Shown: in pieces, positions 1 through 11,024 of the stretch
Layout of the letters: each line of letters begins with the position of its first letter
Position numbering within the stretch: the stretch's first letter is position 1
Origin: Microplitis mediator
Taxonomy: Eukaryota > Arthropoda > Insecta > Hymenoptera > Braconidae
Assembly (NCBI RefSeq): GCF_029852145.1
Contig: NC_079977.1
Span: forward strand, 11,962,640 to 12,026,639
DNA: 64,000 nucleotides
Direction of reading: 5' to 3'
Translations under genes and position numbers: made by a program
Notes under the pieces: model-generated
Seen by the model: only the letters and a program-made list of their open reading frames with translations
Database searches by the model: none
What the model was told of the DNA's origin: nothing

Positions 1-1
1 T

Positions 2-1543
2 GGAGCAAAATACTTCAGCGTGTTTGATCTTGCAAGTGGTTTCCATCAAGTACCAATGGATCCCAGGGATGCTGAGAAAACTGCGTTTTCCACCCCTGAC
101 GGCCATTGGGAGTGTTGCTGTATGCCTTTTGGGCTCGAGTGCGCTCCGGCAATTTTCCAACGCATGATGAACTCCACTTTGAGTGGTTTAAAAGGCGCCG
201 AATCGTTCATCTACCTGGATGATTTTGTAAGTTACGCATCTTCGCTTGAAGAGCACGAAGTGCGAGTGCAAAGACTCTTCAACCGCCTTCAAGAGGCTGG
301 GCTATCTCTTCAGCCCGAGAAATGTAAATTTCTCTGCCCAGAGGTGGAATATTTGGGTCACATTATCACTAAAGATGGCGTGAAACCCGACCCAAAGAAA
401 ATTTCATCCCTTAAAAATGCATCCCACCCCCGTAACCATACGGAGGCGTGCAAATTTATGGGATTGGCGAACTATTGTAGGCGTTTCATCGAAAATTTTG
501 CCGAAAGAGCAAAACCAATCACTGACCTTACCAGAAAAACTAAACCGTTCGTCTGGTCAGCTGATTCTCAAAAGGCCTTCGATGATATAAAGAATGCGTT
601 GTGCGAAAACTCATTCCTCGCTTACCCAGACTTTAATCGACCATTTATACTAGCAACTAGTTCGTCCGATGTTGGCATCTCGGGTATTTTGAGCCAAGAA
701 CTCGATAACGAAGATCAAACTCCCGAGAACCCAGAGGCAAATGTCGAGAAAATTGTGTCATGTACATCTAGAGTTTTGCAAGACACTGAAACTAGATATT
801 CACACAATGAAAAAGAAGGTTTGACAGTTTTGTACGCAGTGCAACAATTTCGGCCTTACCTTTACGGTAAGCCCTTCACCTTGTATACAAGTAGTCCTTG
901 TATGTCCTGGTTGAAGGATAGCCAAACCGTTACAGAACGCCAAATTAAATGGAGATCTAAATTAAGTGAATATAAAATTTCTGCTGTTGTTCGACGTAAA
1001 ATCTCCGAGCAATACGCTGAAGGATTATCGTATAATCCTGAAGGAAGATCTCCGGCAGAGACAAACCCGAATGAGATAACCACCAAAGAAGCAATAATGT
1101 TACCGCTTAAGAAAAATTCTTGTCCAGATGACGAAGCAGTAGCAGCAGTAAAACGAGGTCGAAAACCGGGAGGTAAAAATAAACCCCGTGTCAACAGCGC
1201 TCCACAACCTCGTGATACAATTGCATCTCTTCTTCGTATGAGACGAGCTACGGAAATGAACCTAAATCGGAAAAAGGTGAATTATTGTGAAATAAGCACC
1301 GCTGAACCTGACGTTTCAGGGTCTATCGAAGACGACGTATTCGAAGAAAATCTAACAGTATCATCGTCAGGACCTCAAGCACCAATAGGTCCAGAACCAG
1401 AGCCTGAAACAAATTATGAAGAAACAGATGAGGAGGAAGAAGAAGCAGTCCGACTCATGAACGAAGAATACCGAATGAACGAACAAGATAAAAGTTCCAG
1501 CGATCAGGGGGATGAAAATTCGCCCGAGGCGATAGATCGATAA
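2..1543 (+). pseudogene. pol: Gypsy Pol fragment: reverse transcriptase and RNase H (5' cut by window edge)
   Basis: This is the C-terminal part of the RT palm, the thumb/connection and an RNase H domain. Visible RT motifs are FDLASGFHQVPMDP, MPFGLECAPAIFQRMM and the catalytic YLDD. The RNase H region starts near FILATSSSDVGISGIL. Canonical Ty3 RNase H has DAS there and TDH later. This copy has SSS and TSS, so two acidic active-site residues are absent, as in the younger provirus. The tail after RNase H is basic and then acidic and probably disordered. The frame ends at TAA 1541-1543. No start codon is expected, because this is an internal part of a polyprotein. Confidence 0.9.
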
Positions 1544-1546
1544 CAA

Positions 1547-2314
1547 ATGCGGGATGATCTGAGGAAATCATTCGAACGCTTTGACAGAGCGTTAGAACAA
1601 CGAACAGTTAAGGCTCCTGACACGGAAGCAGATCAAACCGTTTGCCCAGACGATTATTACAACCCTCTGCCGGTAGCCAGCCCTCAAGTGGCCAGAGAAG
1701 TCAGAGAGCACCTTGGAAAGAGCTACCTACCGCACGAACATGACGAGAATAACGACAGTGATGAGTCTGCAGAAATTGACGAAGAAGAAGAAGAAGACGA
1801 ATTTCTTCGTGAAAACGAAAGTACAGTAAAAGACGAAGATTCGAGCGAAGCCAGCTGCTCTGAACCAGAAGTCCAAGTGGAGACAAATCCAGCAACTTCA
1901 CCGTTGTCGCGAGCTACCAAACTTCGCGAAAAATATTTAAGTGGTGGTTCAAGTCCATCTACTCCCATGTGGAAACACACTGTGTTGAGAGCTGCACAGA
2001 AAGAGCACAAAGGGCTGGAATATGATGACCACTCAAAAACCTTCTATTAGAATGACGGGGCAGAAGCATATAATAGAAATTCCACCATCATAGCAAGACC
2101 TTCTACTTGTCAAACGTTGAATACTGAAGATGTTCCAGCTGCATCATCCAGTATAGCATGCTCAGAAACTCCCAAGCGATCAAGGGAAGCTTCCCCAAAA
2201 ATTAATAACAATGAAAAAACGTTGCTGAACAAGAGCCAGCAACCCAGATCACCAAACGAAAATTCTTCGAACGATCGCACAATGAGGATAGAGAGATCCT
2301 TACAGTCAGACTAA
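1547..2314 (+). pseudogene. Gypsy Pol linker fragments between RNase H and integrase modules
   Basis: Two open segments (1547-2050 and about 2117-2314) are rich in Glu, Asp, Ser and Pro and contain a run of EEEEEDEF type. They correspond in position and composition to the acidic, low-complexity linker that follows RNase H in the related provirus (about 47430-48590 on the minus strand). Stops at 2048-2050 and 2312-2314 and the frame changes show that the polyprotein is broken here. No catalytic domain is visible. The assignment rests on synteny and composition rather than on motifs. Confidence 0.6.
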
Positions 2315-2329
2315 TCTATTGCAAGCCAA

Positions 2330-3733
2330 TTGGACGAAGCTACGGTGATTCTAGTAGAGGTACACCGAGAGCAAGACGACGGAAATGCGCAGGTAAACGA
2401 ATATGATCCTTGTCACGTAACTCAACCGGAAGTTGTTGACAAACAACTGGGGGATGAGCCGGCGATGAATGATGATTTGCCAGCCAGATTTCCGAGTCAA
2501 GCTCCATGGTGCATCTTTGATCCTCCCTCTTCGGACATGGCCGAAGACTTGAGTGGTCAAAACTACTCACCACCTGAAGTTTCGTCTTCATCTGGCTCTG
2601 AATCTGACAGACCTCAGAAACTGCCTAAAAATCAAATTAAATTCAAAGACAGTCGAGACGGAATCACGTATGTGAGAGATCACATGGTGCATTTCCTGTC
2701 TCTGGATTGTGAAATGATGAAACCAGTTTCAAGGCTGTTGAGAGATCTCACTTCCATCAATGGAGACGACCTGAAAGCGGCTAGACCAAAATTAGGTGAC
2801 GTACTTGTCACAAAATTGGGTCAATGCTCCATCTTTACCGTTTTTGTCAAGAAAAATCATTTTGAAAAAATCGACTTAACAAATCTAATTGAAGGACTAC
2901 GAAATTTGAGAGCGTCCATGTTCAAACATGAGATTTATACGTTCCGCATAGCGAAACAGGGGGATGACTTCGACGATTTGAACGTAAAGCCTTATCTTAT
3001 ACAGGAATTGGGCGATTGTCCAATCGAGGTAACTCTTTGCGAAGGAAATATAGAAGTTCCTGCGGAAGAATTACGCAATAAAATCATCGAAGAAAACCAC
3101 TGTAGCCCTATAGCAGGCCACAAAGGTGTCGTGAAAACTTATTGGCGAATCCGCGAGAGATTCTACTGGCCCGGCATGAAGGAAAAGATCTACAGATTTA
3201 TCCAGAAATGCGAAATTTGCCAGAAGAACAAACTCACGCGAATAAAAACTAAACAACCAATGATGATAACCGATACTCCCTTCGAGCCCTTCGAGAAAAT
3301 TTCCATCGATACCGTTGGACTACTTCCAATGACCAGAAGTGGAAATGTCCATATCCTAACGATTCAGGATAACTTTTCGAAAGCCGTAACCGCGATCCCA
3401 ATACTCGATATCCGATCGACAACGGTGGCTGAAGCCCTTGTCAATCGATACATGTGTTATTATGGGTGTCCGATAGTCATCCTCTCAGATAAAGGTACGT
3501 CATTTACCTCGAAAATAATACAACAGCTTGCAAAAGCTTTAAAAATACAAAGATTAACGACTTCGGGTTATTACCCCCAGTCAAATGGATCCTTAGAAAG
3601 GAGCCATCAACCACTGATAGACTTTTTGCGAGTGATTTCAGATAAGTATCCGAACTGGGATCGATATGGTTTGGTCGAAGAGCTCGGTTGCCAACCCATT
3701 CCCCGATTATTCCAGAATCGACACTTATTCTGA
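2330..3733 (+). pseudogene. pol: Gypsy Pol fragment: macro-domain-like module plus integrase
   Basis: The first part (to about 2640) is linker. About 2641-3060 encodes a compact 140-residue module beginning near DGITYVRDHMVHFL, with GDVLVTKLG and CPIEVTLCEG further on. Its layout resembles a TARG1/ALC1-type macro fold, but the glycine loop is missing. Integrase follows: an H2C2 zinc region with GHKGVVKTYWRIRERFYWPG and CEICQK, then a DDE core with SIDTVG, ILSDKGTSF and GSLERSHQ. The frame is lost near 3660, where about 30 codons present in the related provirus are deleted. The GTG/ATG at the start of the open frame has no meaning for a polyprotein. Confidence 0.85.
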
Positions 3734-4049
3734 TTATCTTGCTGACCTTATGGGAAGATTATCAGAAGTTAGAGAAATCGCTGCTGATTGTCTCAATAAG
3801 ACAAAACAGGATTCCAAAATTAGTTATGATCGGCACATACATGCCAGAACCTTCAAGGTTGGTGATTTCATTTATGTTTTAAAAGAGCCAAGGAAGAATA
3901 AACTCGATGTTTATTACACCGGGCCTTATGAAATTGTTGAAATTAACGAATTTGAGAGTCTTATTTACCTGAATGACAAAGGGAACCGAAAATTGGTCAA
4001 CCCTAATAAGGCTAAACCTGCTGTCGATCAAAAAACTAAACCTTTATAA
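3666..4049 (+). pseudogene. pol: Integrase C-terminal region of element 1
   Basis: This frame continues the integrase after the deletion. It contains DYSRIDTYSDYLADLMGRL, then the SH3-like C-terminal segment with FKVGDFIYVLKEPRKNKLD and YYTGPYEIVEI. The same motifs occur in the minus-strand provirus (FKVGDFVYSLNEARKNKLD). It ends at 4049, just before a pyrimidine-rich splice acceptor (CTCTGTTTCAG, about 4054-4064) that would serve a spliced env mRNA. Confidence 0.8.
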
Positions 4050-4053
4050 AGTT

Positions 4054-4064
4054 CTCTGTTTCAG
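4054..4064 (+). promoter_or_regulatory. Candidate env splice acceptor (element 1)
   Basis: CTCTGTTTCAG lies 23 bases upstream of the env ATG. A matching TTTCTGTTTCAG precedes env in the minus-strand provirus (about 45922-45933). Errantiviruses make env from a spliced subgenomic RNA, so the conserved acceptor fits that strategy. Confidence 0.5.
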
Positions 4065-4087
4065 ATCCAAGGAAAGAATTTACCACC

Positions 4088-4476
4088 ATGAAGCCATTGT
4101 TGACATTCTTGGTCATCATCATAGAAAGCAGCCAATCCAAGGACGTCATGACCATCCAACCATTGGCGGACAACCCAGGGTTATTGTATGACCCATTTGA
4201 GAAGATCAACTTGGTTGAAGAAAATTGGTGCATCATTTCTTCCATTAACGTCAAGGGGTTGGTAGACCTGTACCCCTTTGAGTGGGAACATATACATTCA
4301 ACCATGCTTGGTTGTGCCAAGATCATCGACGTCGGGTCCTGTATGCACTATCTGAAAACCGACATGATGAATGAGGTACAGGTCGGAATATACTAGGCCA
4401 GACATCGCTTAGACCAACTCCTCGACGAAACAAATTTCCAAACGCCGCCACTTGACCGTAACCAGAGAGCTCCATA
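4088..4476 (+). pseudogene. env: Env glycoprotein, N-terminal part, split by the Polinton
   Basis: The frame opens with ATG and a hydrophobic leader (MKPLLTFLVIIIESS), as expected for a secreted or membrane glycoprotein. A TAG at 4394-4396 interrupts it, and env-like sequence continues to 4476. There the Polinton begins, immediately before the predicted fusion-peptide region, which reappears at 33604. By homology to the second env it belongs to the insect errantivirus envelope / baculovirus F-like class. The copy cannot make a full product. Confidence 0.75.
4471..4476. repeat. Left target-site duplication of the Polinton (TCCATA)
   Basis: It pairs with TCCATG at 33604-33609 with one substitution. 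Removing the Polinton and one copy makes the env reading frame continuous across the junction. Confidence 0.85.
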
Positions 4477-4795
4477 AGTAGATAGGCAAGGAAGGTTCTG
4501 GATCAGTTGGGGCAAGATGGGCATGATCTGTTGTACCGACGGACGGTAAGTTAACGATTGATGATAATGTATCGACTGTTGGTTATTGATTGTCGATAAT
4601 GTATCGACTGTTGGTTATCTGGGGCCTTTTTGACATCATTTTGAAGCTAATTGACGTTATTTGGCAGTCTTTTGACCGTCTGAGCTCATTTTCGAGCTTA
4701 TCTAGGACCCTTTCGAGCTCGTGTCCGCCATTTTGAGCTCATGATAGATGGCGCCTCGTGTATATTTTGAGTGGGAAATTTTGAAAACAAAATGA

Positions 4796-4858
4796 CACCG
4801 TGATGGCGCTCAAGGCTGATACTTTCTCAGTCTATCAGCCTTGAGCGTCATCACGGGG
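4796..4858. repeat. 62-bp hairpin in the left TIR only
   Basis: CCGTGATGGCGCTCAAGGCTGAT faces its near-perfect reverse complement around a short loop. The right TIR lacks it, so it was gained on the left or lost on the right after insertion. I cannot name a family. Confidence 0.6.
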
Positions 4859-4977
4859 CCAATTTACTTTCTGACCAATGTTTGATATATTCAAACTAGG
4901 TGCAGTACGAGCACTTGCGAGAAGAATGCAAAAGCACGCCATCTAGTGGTGTAGTTTTTCTCCCCTCTTTTTTTTTG

Positions 4978-5150
4978 CTACTGCGTAGTAGATGACGACA
5001 TCCGACAAGTCTGAACTGGTTTTTTCCTTTGTTCTATTTCTAACTGCGTAGTAGATGACGTCATCCGACAAGTCTGAACTGGTTTTTTCCTTTGTTCTAT
5101 TTCTAACTGCGTAGTAGATGACGTCATCCGACAAGTCTGAACTTGTTTTC
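4978..5150 (+). repeat. Three tandem repeats with ATF/CREB palindromes in the left TIR
   Basis: Three units of about 60-66 bp begin with ACTGCGTAGTAGATGACG and end in a TTTTCCTTTGTTCTATTTCT tract. Two carry TGACGTCA, the ATF/CREB palindrome; the first has a mutated TGACGACA. The right TIR has the inverse set. Their place just upstream of a TCAGTC initiator suggests promoter elements (inference). Confidence 0.7.
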
Positions 5151-5407
5151 GGCCTAGAGTGGGGATACTGAGCTGAGCGTTGAGCTCGAGAGCTCACAGC
5201 AGTCAGTCTACATCGAGAAACGTTCTGGTTAACAGTTTGTAAAAAAAAAAAGCTTGTGGTTTATTATTGAATTATTCCATTACAGAGATTATTCTATTTA
5301 TTTCTTAATTATTGCTTATTGTGTGTTTCAAAACCAAGTATTAAATTATAATGTCATTTAAATTATGTGTTATTAACTGAAAAATTGATTAATTACTAGT
5401 TTTCAGG

Positions 5408-5719
5408 ATGGATCTAACGAAAATTAATGGAATCAATACCTTGGCCTACATTTTGCCTGTTAAAAAACTTCAGGAACTGGAAGCTGACAAGACATATAAA
5501 ATAACTGAAATTAACAAAATTTCAACGCAATATGGGCCTAAAGTAGTTGCCAACCTGGATGATAAATTCACAATTTACTTTCCTGCAAGAACAAACAACG
5601 AATTGATAGCTAATGAAGATAAATTAAAAACTCTTATCGATGTGGTGTCCCAACAAAATCTTTATCTTTTATTTTATGGATCTAAATACAATAAATTTGA
5701 ATTTGTTACTCGATCGTGA
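5408..5719 (+). CDS. Small Polinton protein, OB-fold-like, possibly single-strand DNA binding
   Basis: An intact 103-codon ORF starts with ATG at 5408, directly after a TTTTCAG acceptor-like string, so a 5' UTR intron is possible. The protein has alternating beta-type segments with TYKITEINKISTQYGPKVV and KFTIYFPARTNNEL, then a C-terminal LYLLFYGSKYNKFEFV. I recognise this as a short protein often seen near TIRs of insect Mavericks. The pattern suggests an OB-like nucleic-acid-binding fold, which is inference. It is the first gene inside the left TIR and one of the few in the element without a visible lesion. Confidence 0.7.
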   Translation: MDLTKINGINTLAYILPVKKLQELEADKTYKITEINKISTQYGPKVVANLDDKFTIYFPARTNNELIANEDKLKTLIDVVSQQNLYLLFYGSKYNKFEFVTRS

Positions 5720-6027
5720 ATGTCATTCTTATGTAAACAACTTATTATAGTTAAAAAATATTTTGTATCATGGTTTGAAATTCATGTATATTTTCTTTTT
5801 ATCTAATAATAAAATTAAAACTTCTAATATAAAAAATATGTTTTTAATTGTTATGTATTCTCCATGCATATACTATAGATTTTAATCGTATATCTTTAAA
5901 AAAAAAAAAAATTTGTATTATATAGAATGTAATTATTAAAAAAGATAGAAAAAAAAATAAAATCATTGAAGTGTGTAGGAAATTTGAACAGTTGTTTACG
6001 CATGCGCGTTTGATGCTTCAATCTACC

Positions 6028-6188
<161 letters not shown>

Positions 6189-6775
6189 TTCCAATGAAAG
6201 TAGGAAAGCTATATATATATATAGATATATATAGGCAGCGGGAATTTCAAACGTCATTTTGCGCAAGTGTAGCTATATGAGCGACATTACACTGACGTTT
6301 GGAGAATTATCGAAATTCCAGTCGCGAGCAGTATGCATGCTTGGAGAGAGGTGCAGAGCAAGGTTACTAGAATAGGATACTAGAAATACTACTATAGTAA
6401 CCTTGGTGCAGAGGAGCCGCCGCGAGCAACAGGGATGCATGGAGGGGTGGTGTAGAGGAGCCATGAGCAGCAATAACGCTCTAAGATGTTTAGAATATAT
6501 GCGGGAAATTTAAATAAATATATATATATTTTCTTGTGCATGCTCCACAGTAGCGGTGGCGGCGGCGCGGTGCTTTTGAATGGTGGAAAATAGAGATATA
6601 GAATATAGAAATAGAGTTGAAGAAGGGAATTTTAGTTATATATAAATAGTTAAATTATTCAAGAATGGTTTTATTTAAATAATATAATGAAAAAAATTTT
6701 TTAATATAAAGTTGGCAATTAAAGAATTACTTAAAAAACTAATATATAAATAGTTAAATAATGTTTGTTGATGTA

Positions 6776-6779
<4 letters not shown>

Positions 6780-6839
<60 letters not shown>
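6780..6839. repeat. (TG)n microsatellite, about 60 bp
   Basis: This is a pure TG dinucleotide run. Confidence 0.97.
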
Positions 6840-6841
<2 letters not shown>

Positions 6842-6908
6842 AACAATTAATAATCATAAAATATATCTTATAACATAATATAAAAATAAAAACTATAGAG
6901 TTCGTGCA

Positions 6909-7833
6909 TTATTGTTCATCTAATTGTGAATCCTCATCCTCTAAAGATTCAGAAATTGGTATCGTTGATGGCAGGGACACTGCATCCTCATCATCATCAT
7001 CTGATATAGTTAAAATCAAAGTCGAATCAAGAGATGACGTTGACTGATGTTGTTGAATTGACTGTTGTTGTTGTTGTTGTCGTCGAATCATTTGAATAGT
7101 TTGCATGTTATTTTCAAATATTTCATGAGCTGCATTTAAAATCAAAAATAGTGGAGTAATAAATCTTCTAACGACTATATAATCCTGTTGGTTAATTTGG
7201 TCTAGATTATCTGGTTCTCTTTCAAATGACCATGTCAATAGCTCATCATTGATTAATAATATAGTTTCATCGCCATTGATATTAACATTGCATCCTTGTA
7301 TATTACCCCCACCAGCAATGATTTCTTGCCATTGTTCCCGGATAATTGATATAATTTGTTCCGAAGAATATCATTGACACCATATTCTTGGCCACATCAC
7401 ATTATATCTCAGATTTAGGTTTAAATGATACAAAATGTCTGCAAAAATAATATAGTAAATGAATTAACACTAATAATAATAATAGACAATAAAATTAAAT
7501 ATATAAGAAATTAACTATACCAAGTATATCATTTTTTTTTATTAATCTTCCGATGTTATCATCACAGTCACCAATAAAAAAATTATTCGTAAAAATATAT
7601 TTTTCCCGTGTAGGTACTACGTCTCCCAGAATTTTAAACCACCATTCTAAATAGTCGTGTCGCATTGTTAGAATCGTACCTATTCCGTTGATAATAAAAA
7701 CAGCACCATCAAAATATTCGCCACCCAAAATCAAATTTCTTGATTGATTTACCAAATCATGCATATGGTTATTATTCTGTAATAATCCCCATTGGATAGG
7801 AAAAATCAAATTATAACTAATTCCGTTACCCAT
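6909..7833 (-). pseudogene. Unknown two-exon Polinton gene with one in-frame stop
   Basis: Exon 1 is 7833-7521 (ATG, preceded by a CTTTTTAG acceptor). A GTATAG...TTTTTGCAG intron of 82 bp (7439-7520) joins it in phase to exon 2, 7438-6909. The joined frame is about 280 codons but has a TGA at 7373-7371. The protein shows MGNGISYNLIFPIQWGLL near the start, FITPLFLILNAAHEIFENN in the middle, a Gln run, and an acidic C-terminus (SDDDDEDAV). I do not recognise the family. A donor-like GTAAGTATC at about 9884-9876 could mark an upstream 5' UTR exon, placing the large palindrome in an intron. Confidence 0.55.
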
Positions 7834-7873
7834 CTAAAAAGAAGAAGTATAACAGATAAATAATAGAACACAT

Positions 7874-7874
<1 letters not shown>

Positions 7875-7909
<35 letters not shown>

Positions 7910-9690
7910 TTATCCAAAAAATTAAAGGAACAAGAAAATTTTATAAATTTTTTAGTGATTTTTGGAAGGCTGTATTTTCGTGAAAAATGATCGTATCGAA
8001 AAAATAAAAAAAGCAAATTGAAGCTTGAAATCTCTAGTTTGAAGATCTTTCAGCAAAATATTTTTTGGAGCCACGGTTTTTGCGGAATCAGAAGAAAAAG
8101 GTTGAGACAAAATTTTTCTAAATTTTTTGGTTTCGTTTTTTAGGTCTACGGGGCCGGGAAAAATTTTTTCAAAAAAACGAATTCATGGATTGTTTAGGAA
8201 ATTTATTCAGCTACAATTTGCTTTTTTTTTATTCTCTGTACGACAATTTGCTGCTGAGATATCAGCCTTCAAATGAAAAAGGATCCTTTTGTCTTTGATT
8301 ATTGATATCTCAGCAAGAAATGGTCACACAGTAATTTAAAGGGCAGTTTAATAAACTTGAATAAATCCCCTACAAGCTCCATTTTTTATTTTAAACAAAA
8401 AAGAATTTTTTTCATCCTTGATATCCATTTGAAAAACCTTTAAAAAATGGCCATTTTCTGGTTTTTTAGTCGACTCATCGCTACTCTGCAAATATTGATA
8501 AAAAAAATAATGTTGCCAGGTAATTTTACAGCTTAATGAACCCCCAAAAACCTTGGAAATTTTCAGATTGATCCATTGAATCGTTTGTCCGGTCCGATTG
8601 CTCAAAGTTTTACAAAACAATTAAAGGAACAAGTTTTGTTCCTTAATTTGTGTAATCATTACCAAAATGAAAAAATTAATTTTTTTTTGGATTTTCTTTC
8701 ATTTTTGCGTTACTTATTCAGTGAATGTAAGGTAAAGAAAAAAAAAAAATTTTTTTCCGAAAAACGAAAAAAAAAAATAACCCCCCGAATAAAACTTAAA
8801 AAAAAAAAAATTGGAAAAAATTCTTGTTTGGTCTCGTTTTTTGGAAAATTTTTTTTTTTCCTCTTTACCTTACATTCACTGAATAAGTAACGCAAAAATG
8901 AAAGAAAATCCAAAAAAAAATTAATTTTTTCATTTTGGTAATGATTACACAAATTAAGGAACAAAACTTGTTCCTTTAATTGTTTTGTAAAACTTTGAGC
9001 AATCGGACCGGACAAACGATTCAATGGATCAATCTGAAAATTTCCAAGGTTTTTGGGGGTTCATTAAGCTGTAAAATTACCTGGCAACATTATTTTTTTT
9101 ATCAATATTTGCAGAGTAGCGATGAGTCGACTAAAAAACCAGAAAATGGCCATTTTTTAAAGGTTTTTCAAATGGATATCAAGGATGAAAAAAATTCTTT
9201 TTTGTTTAAAATAAAAAATGGAGCTTGTAGGGGATTTATTCAAGTTTATTAAACTGCCCTTTAAATTACTGTGTGACCATTTCTTGCTGAGATATCAATA
9301 ATCAAAGACAAAAGGATCCTTTTTCATTTGAAGGCTGATATCTCAGCAGCAAATTGTCGTACAGAGAAACAAAAAAAAGCAAATTGGAGCTGAATAAATT
9401 TCCTAAACAAGCCATGAATTCGTTTTTTTGAAAAAATTTTTCCCGGCCCCGTAGACCTAAAAAACGAAACCAAAAAATTTAGAAAAATTTTGTCTCAACC
9501 TTTTTCTTCTGATTCCGCAAAAACCGTGGCTCCAAAAAATATTTTGCTGAAAGATCTTCAAACTTGAGATTTCAAGCTTCAATTTGCTTTTTTTATTTTT
9601 TCGATACGATCATTTTTCACGAAAATACAGCCTTCCAAAAATCACTAAAAAATTTATAAAATTTTCTTGTTCCTTTAATTTTTTGGATAA

Positions 9691-9767
<77 letters not shown>
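7875..9767. repeat. 1.79-kb near-perfect palindrome (fold-back element) flanked by (TA)n
   Basis: The sequence 7906-8790 is mirrored as its reverse complement in 8810-9694. Ends read CACTTATCCAAAAAATTAAAG at both outer edges, flanked by (TA)n runs (about 7875-7905 and 9695-9767). ORFs on both strands are identical mirror copies and look non-coding. The motif AATTAAAGGAACAAG occurs at the outer end and again internally, so each arm itself contains a repeated terminal sequence. It is probably a non-autonomous Tc1/mariner-type or fold-back element that inserted into TA. I see no transposase. Confidence 0.8.
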
Positions 9768-9770
<3 letters not shown>

Positions 9771-10436
9771 TAAAAATTATAACAACAGTAAAATATATCA
9801 ACAAATTTATATTTTTTAAAAAATTTTTTTTTCTAAATAATAATGATAAATAAAGTAATTGATTATGATTAAAAAGATACTTACGATAGTAAAAATATTG
9901 TAACAGTAATAATATACACGCTTGATGCTTACGATCACAATAAATTACGACGTCACAAACAAAAAACTTAAATTCGTTTTTGTCCAAACTTCTTAAAAAA
10001 TATACCACCTATATGATACCTATGCGTGTGAGAGAAAAGAATTTAAATAACCAATGGAATTCTGACGTCAGAGGTGTTGATTCTGGTCAGTTAGGTTACC
10101 ACGTGCTTGAACATGCTGCTATATTTACATTTTATAAGAAATATAATTAAATAATTATCCGTGTTCATTACATAAAAAAGTGATCACGAGCATATTTAAT
10201 TTTCAAATTGATCAGTTCTGACAATAATCATCTCTTTAATTAATATAAAATTGCTGCATAAAAATAATGCGCGGGAAAAAAATTCAAAACCAAATCAACT
10301 GGTTAAAAAAAATTTAGATAATGTTTTATCACAAATATTTTTGATTACATAATTTTATTAGACAATCTTATTTTTAATTCAAGAATTGTAAATTAAAAAA
10401 TTATTAATATTTCAAAAATATATATAATAAAAATGA
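9768..10436. other. AT-rich stretch without a supported gene
   Basis: It holds a possible 5' exon on the minus strand ending at a GTAAGTATC donor (exon edge about 9885). Otherwise no coding sequence or repeat is recognised. Confidence 0.5.
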
Positions 10437-10658
10437 ATGGGTTATGAAAAAAAGTTATGGATAAAAGATTTAATTGAACATGATAAAATTGTAATTGATT
10501 TAGATGACTCCAAACGTCCCGCACTAAAAAATTTAAAATTATTGAACAATGATTTTTGTAAATATTATTGCCAATTAAATAATAATTATAATAATGATTA
10601 TTCATGTGCACTTGAGAATGTAAAAATGTTAAAAGATTGGTTTGTTAACACTCAATAA
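10437..10658 (+). pseudogene. Inverted, truncated copy of the C-terminus of the 15782-16327 gene
   Basis: These 73 codons are identical or nearly so to the last 72 codons of the minus-strand gene at 15782-16327, beginning at GYEKKLWIKDLIEHDK and ending with the same stop. Similarity stops abruptly at about 10439 and continues rightwards into inverted Penelope sequence. This is therefore one arm of an inverted duplication, not an independent gene. Confidence 0.85.
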
Positions 10659-10772
10659 AAACTTTAGTATAATTAATATTATCGTCCATAGTTTTATTAA
10701 ATAAATTGTTTATCTCAGGAATGTGGACAAGATAGGATCATCATAATAAATTACATTATTATTTTTGCGACG

Positions 10773-10800
10773 TTTCGGTCTTTTCTTCGACCTTCATCAG
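10773..10800 (-). ncRNA. Hammerhead-like ribozyme core in inverted Penelope pLTR
   Basis: On the minus strand, CTGATGA (10800-10794) is followed by a GGTC/GACC stem II and GAAA. The cleavage site and stems I/III were not verified. Confidence 0.55.
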
Positions 10801-11024
10801 GCATCTGAAAATTTCACATGTTAATAACTAACAACATAACATAACAATTGCTATAATTACAATATTTACCATAATATGAATTCTAACAATCACTATCCTA
10901 CATTGCACAGTTGCCTTAGTCATATAAATCTTTACAAAATTAACAAAACTGGTAAATTTATTAATTATTACAAAACTCCAGAAATAAAGTCAACTCGCCA
11001 CTCATAAAAATGGTCATTACGTGG

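Larger units (their letters stand above)
1..4476 (+). mobile_element. 5' portion of an old Ty3/gypsy errantivirus-like element (element 1)
   Basis: Reading the plus strand gives RT, RNase H, an acidic linker, a macro-like module, integrase and the start of env, in the usual gypsy/errantivirus order. The element begins upstream of the window, so gag, protease and 5' LTR are not seen. Its env stops at 4476, where a Polinton is inserted, and resumes at 33604. The products are clearly related to the minus-strand provirus at 39959-55730 but diverged, and the reading frame is broken in several places, so this is the older of the two copies. Confidence 0.9.
4477..5240 (+). repeat. Left terminal inverted repeat of the Polinton
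   Basis: The sequence matches the reverse complement of 32762-33603 over most of its length, including the doubled ATAATGTATCGACTG motif, the AGCTC-rich stretch and the three 60-66-bp repeats near the inner edge. The central portion (about 4790-4905) does not match the right TIR and contains a hairpin. The inner end carries a TCAGTC initiator-like motif (about 5203-5208) and so probably a promoter for the gene at 5408. Confidence 0.9.

Noticed and set aside
862..1194. Minus-strand ORF opposite the RNase H region
   Set aside because: It is a shadow of the RNase H/linker frame, with no motif of its own.
4943..5197. Minus-strand ORF with three repeats of KTSSDLSDDVIYYAV
   Set aside because: It reads through the tandem promoter repeats of the TIR, and the right TIR does not keep the same frame.
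8348..9252. Mirror-image ORFs of 90 and 104 codons
   Set aside because: Identical copies on both strands arise from the palindrome; composition is low-complexity and AT-driven.
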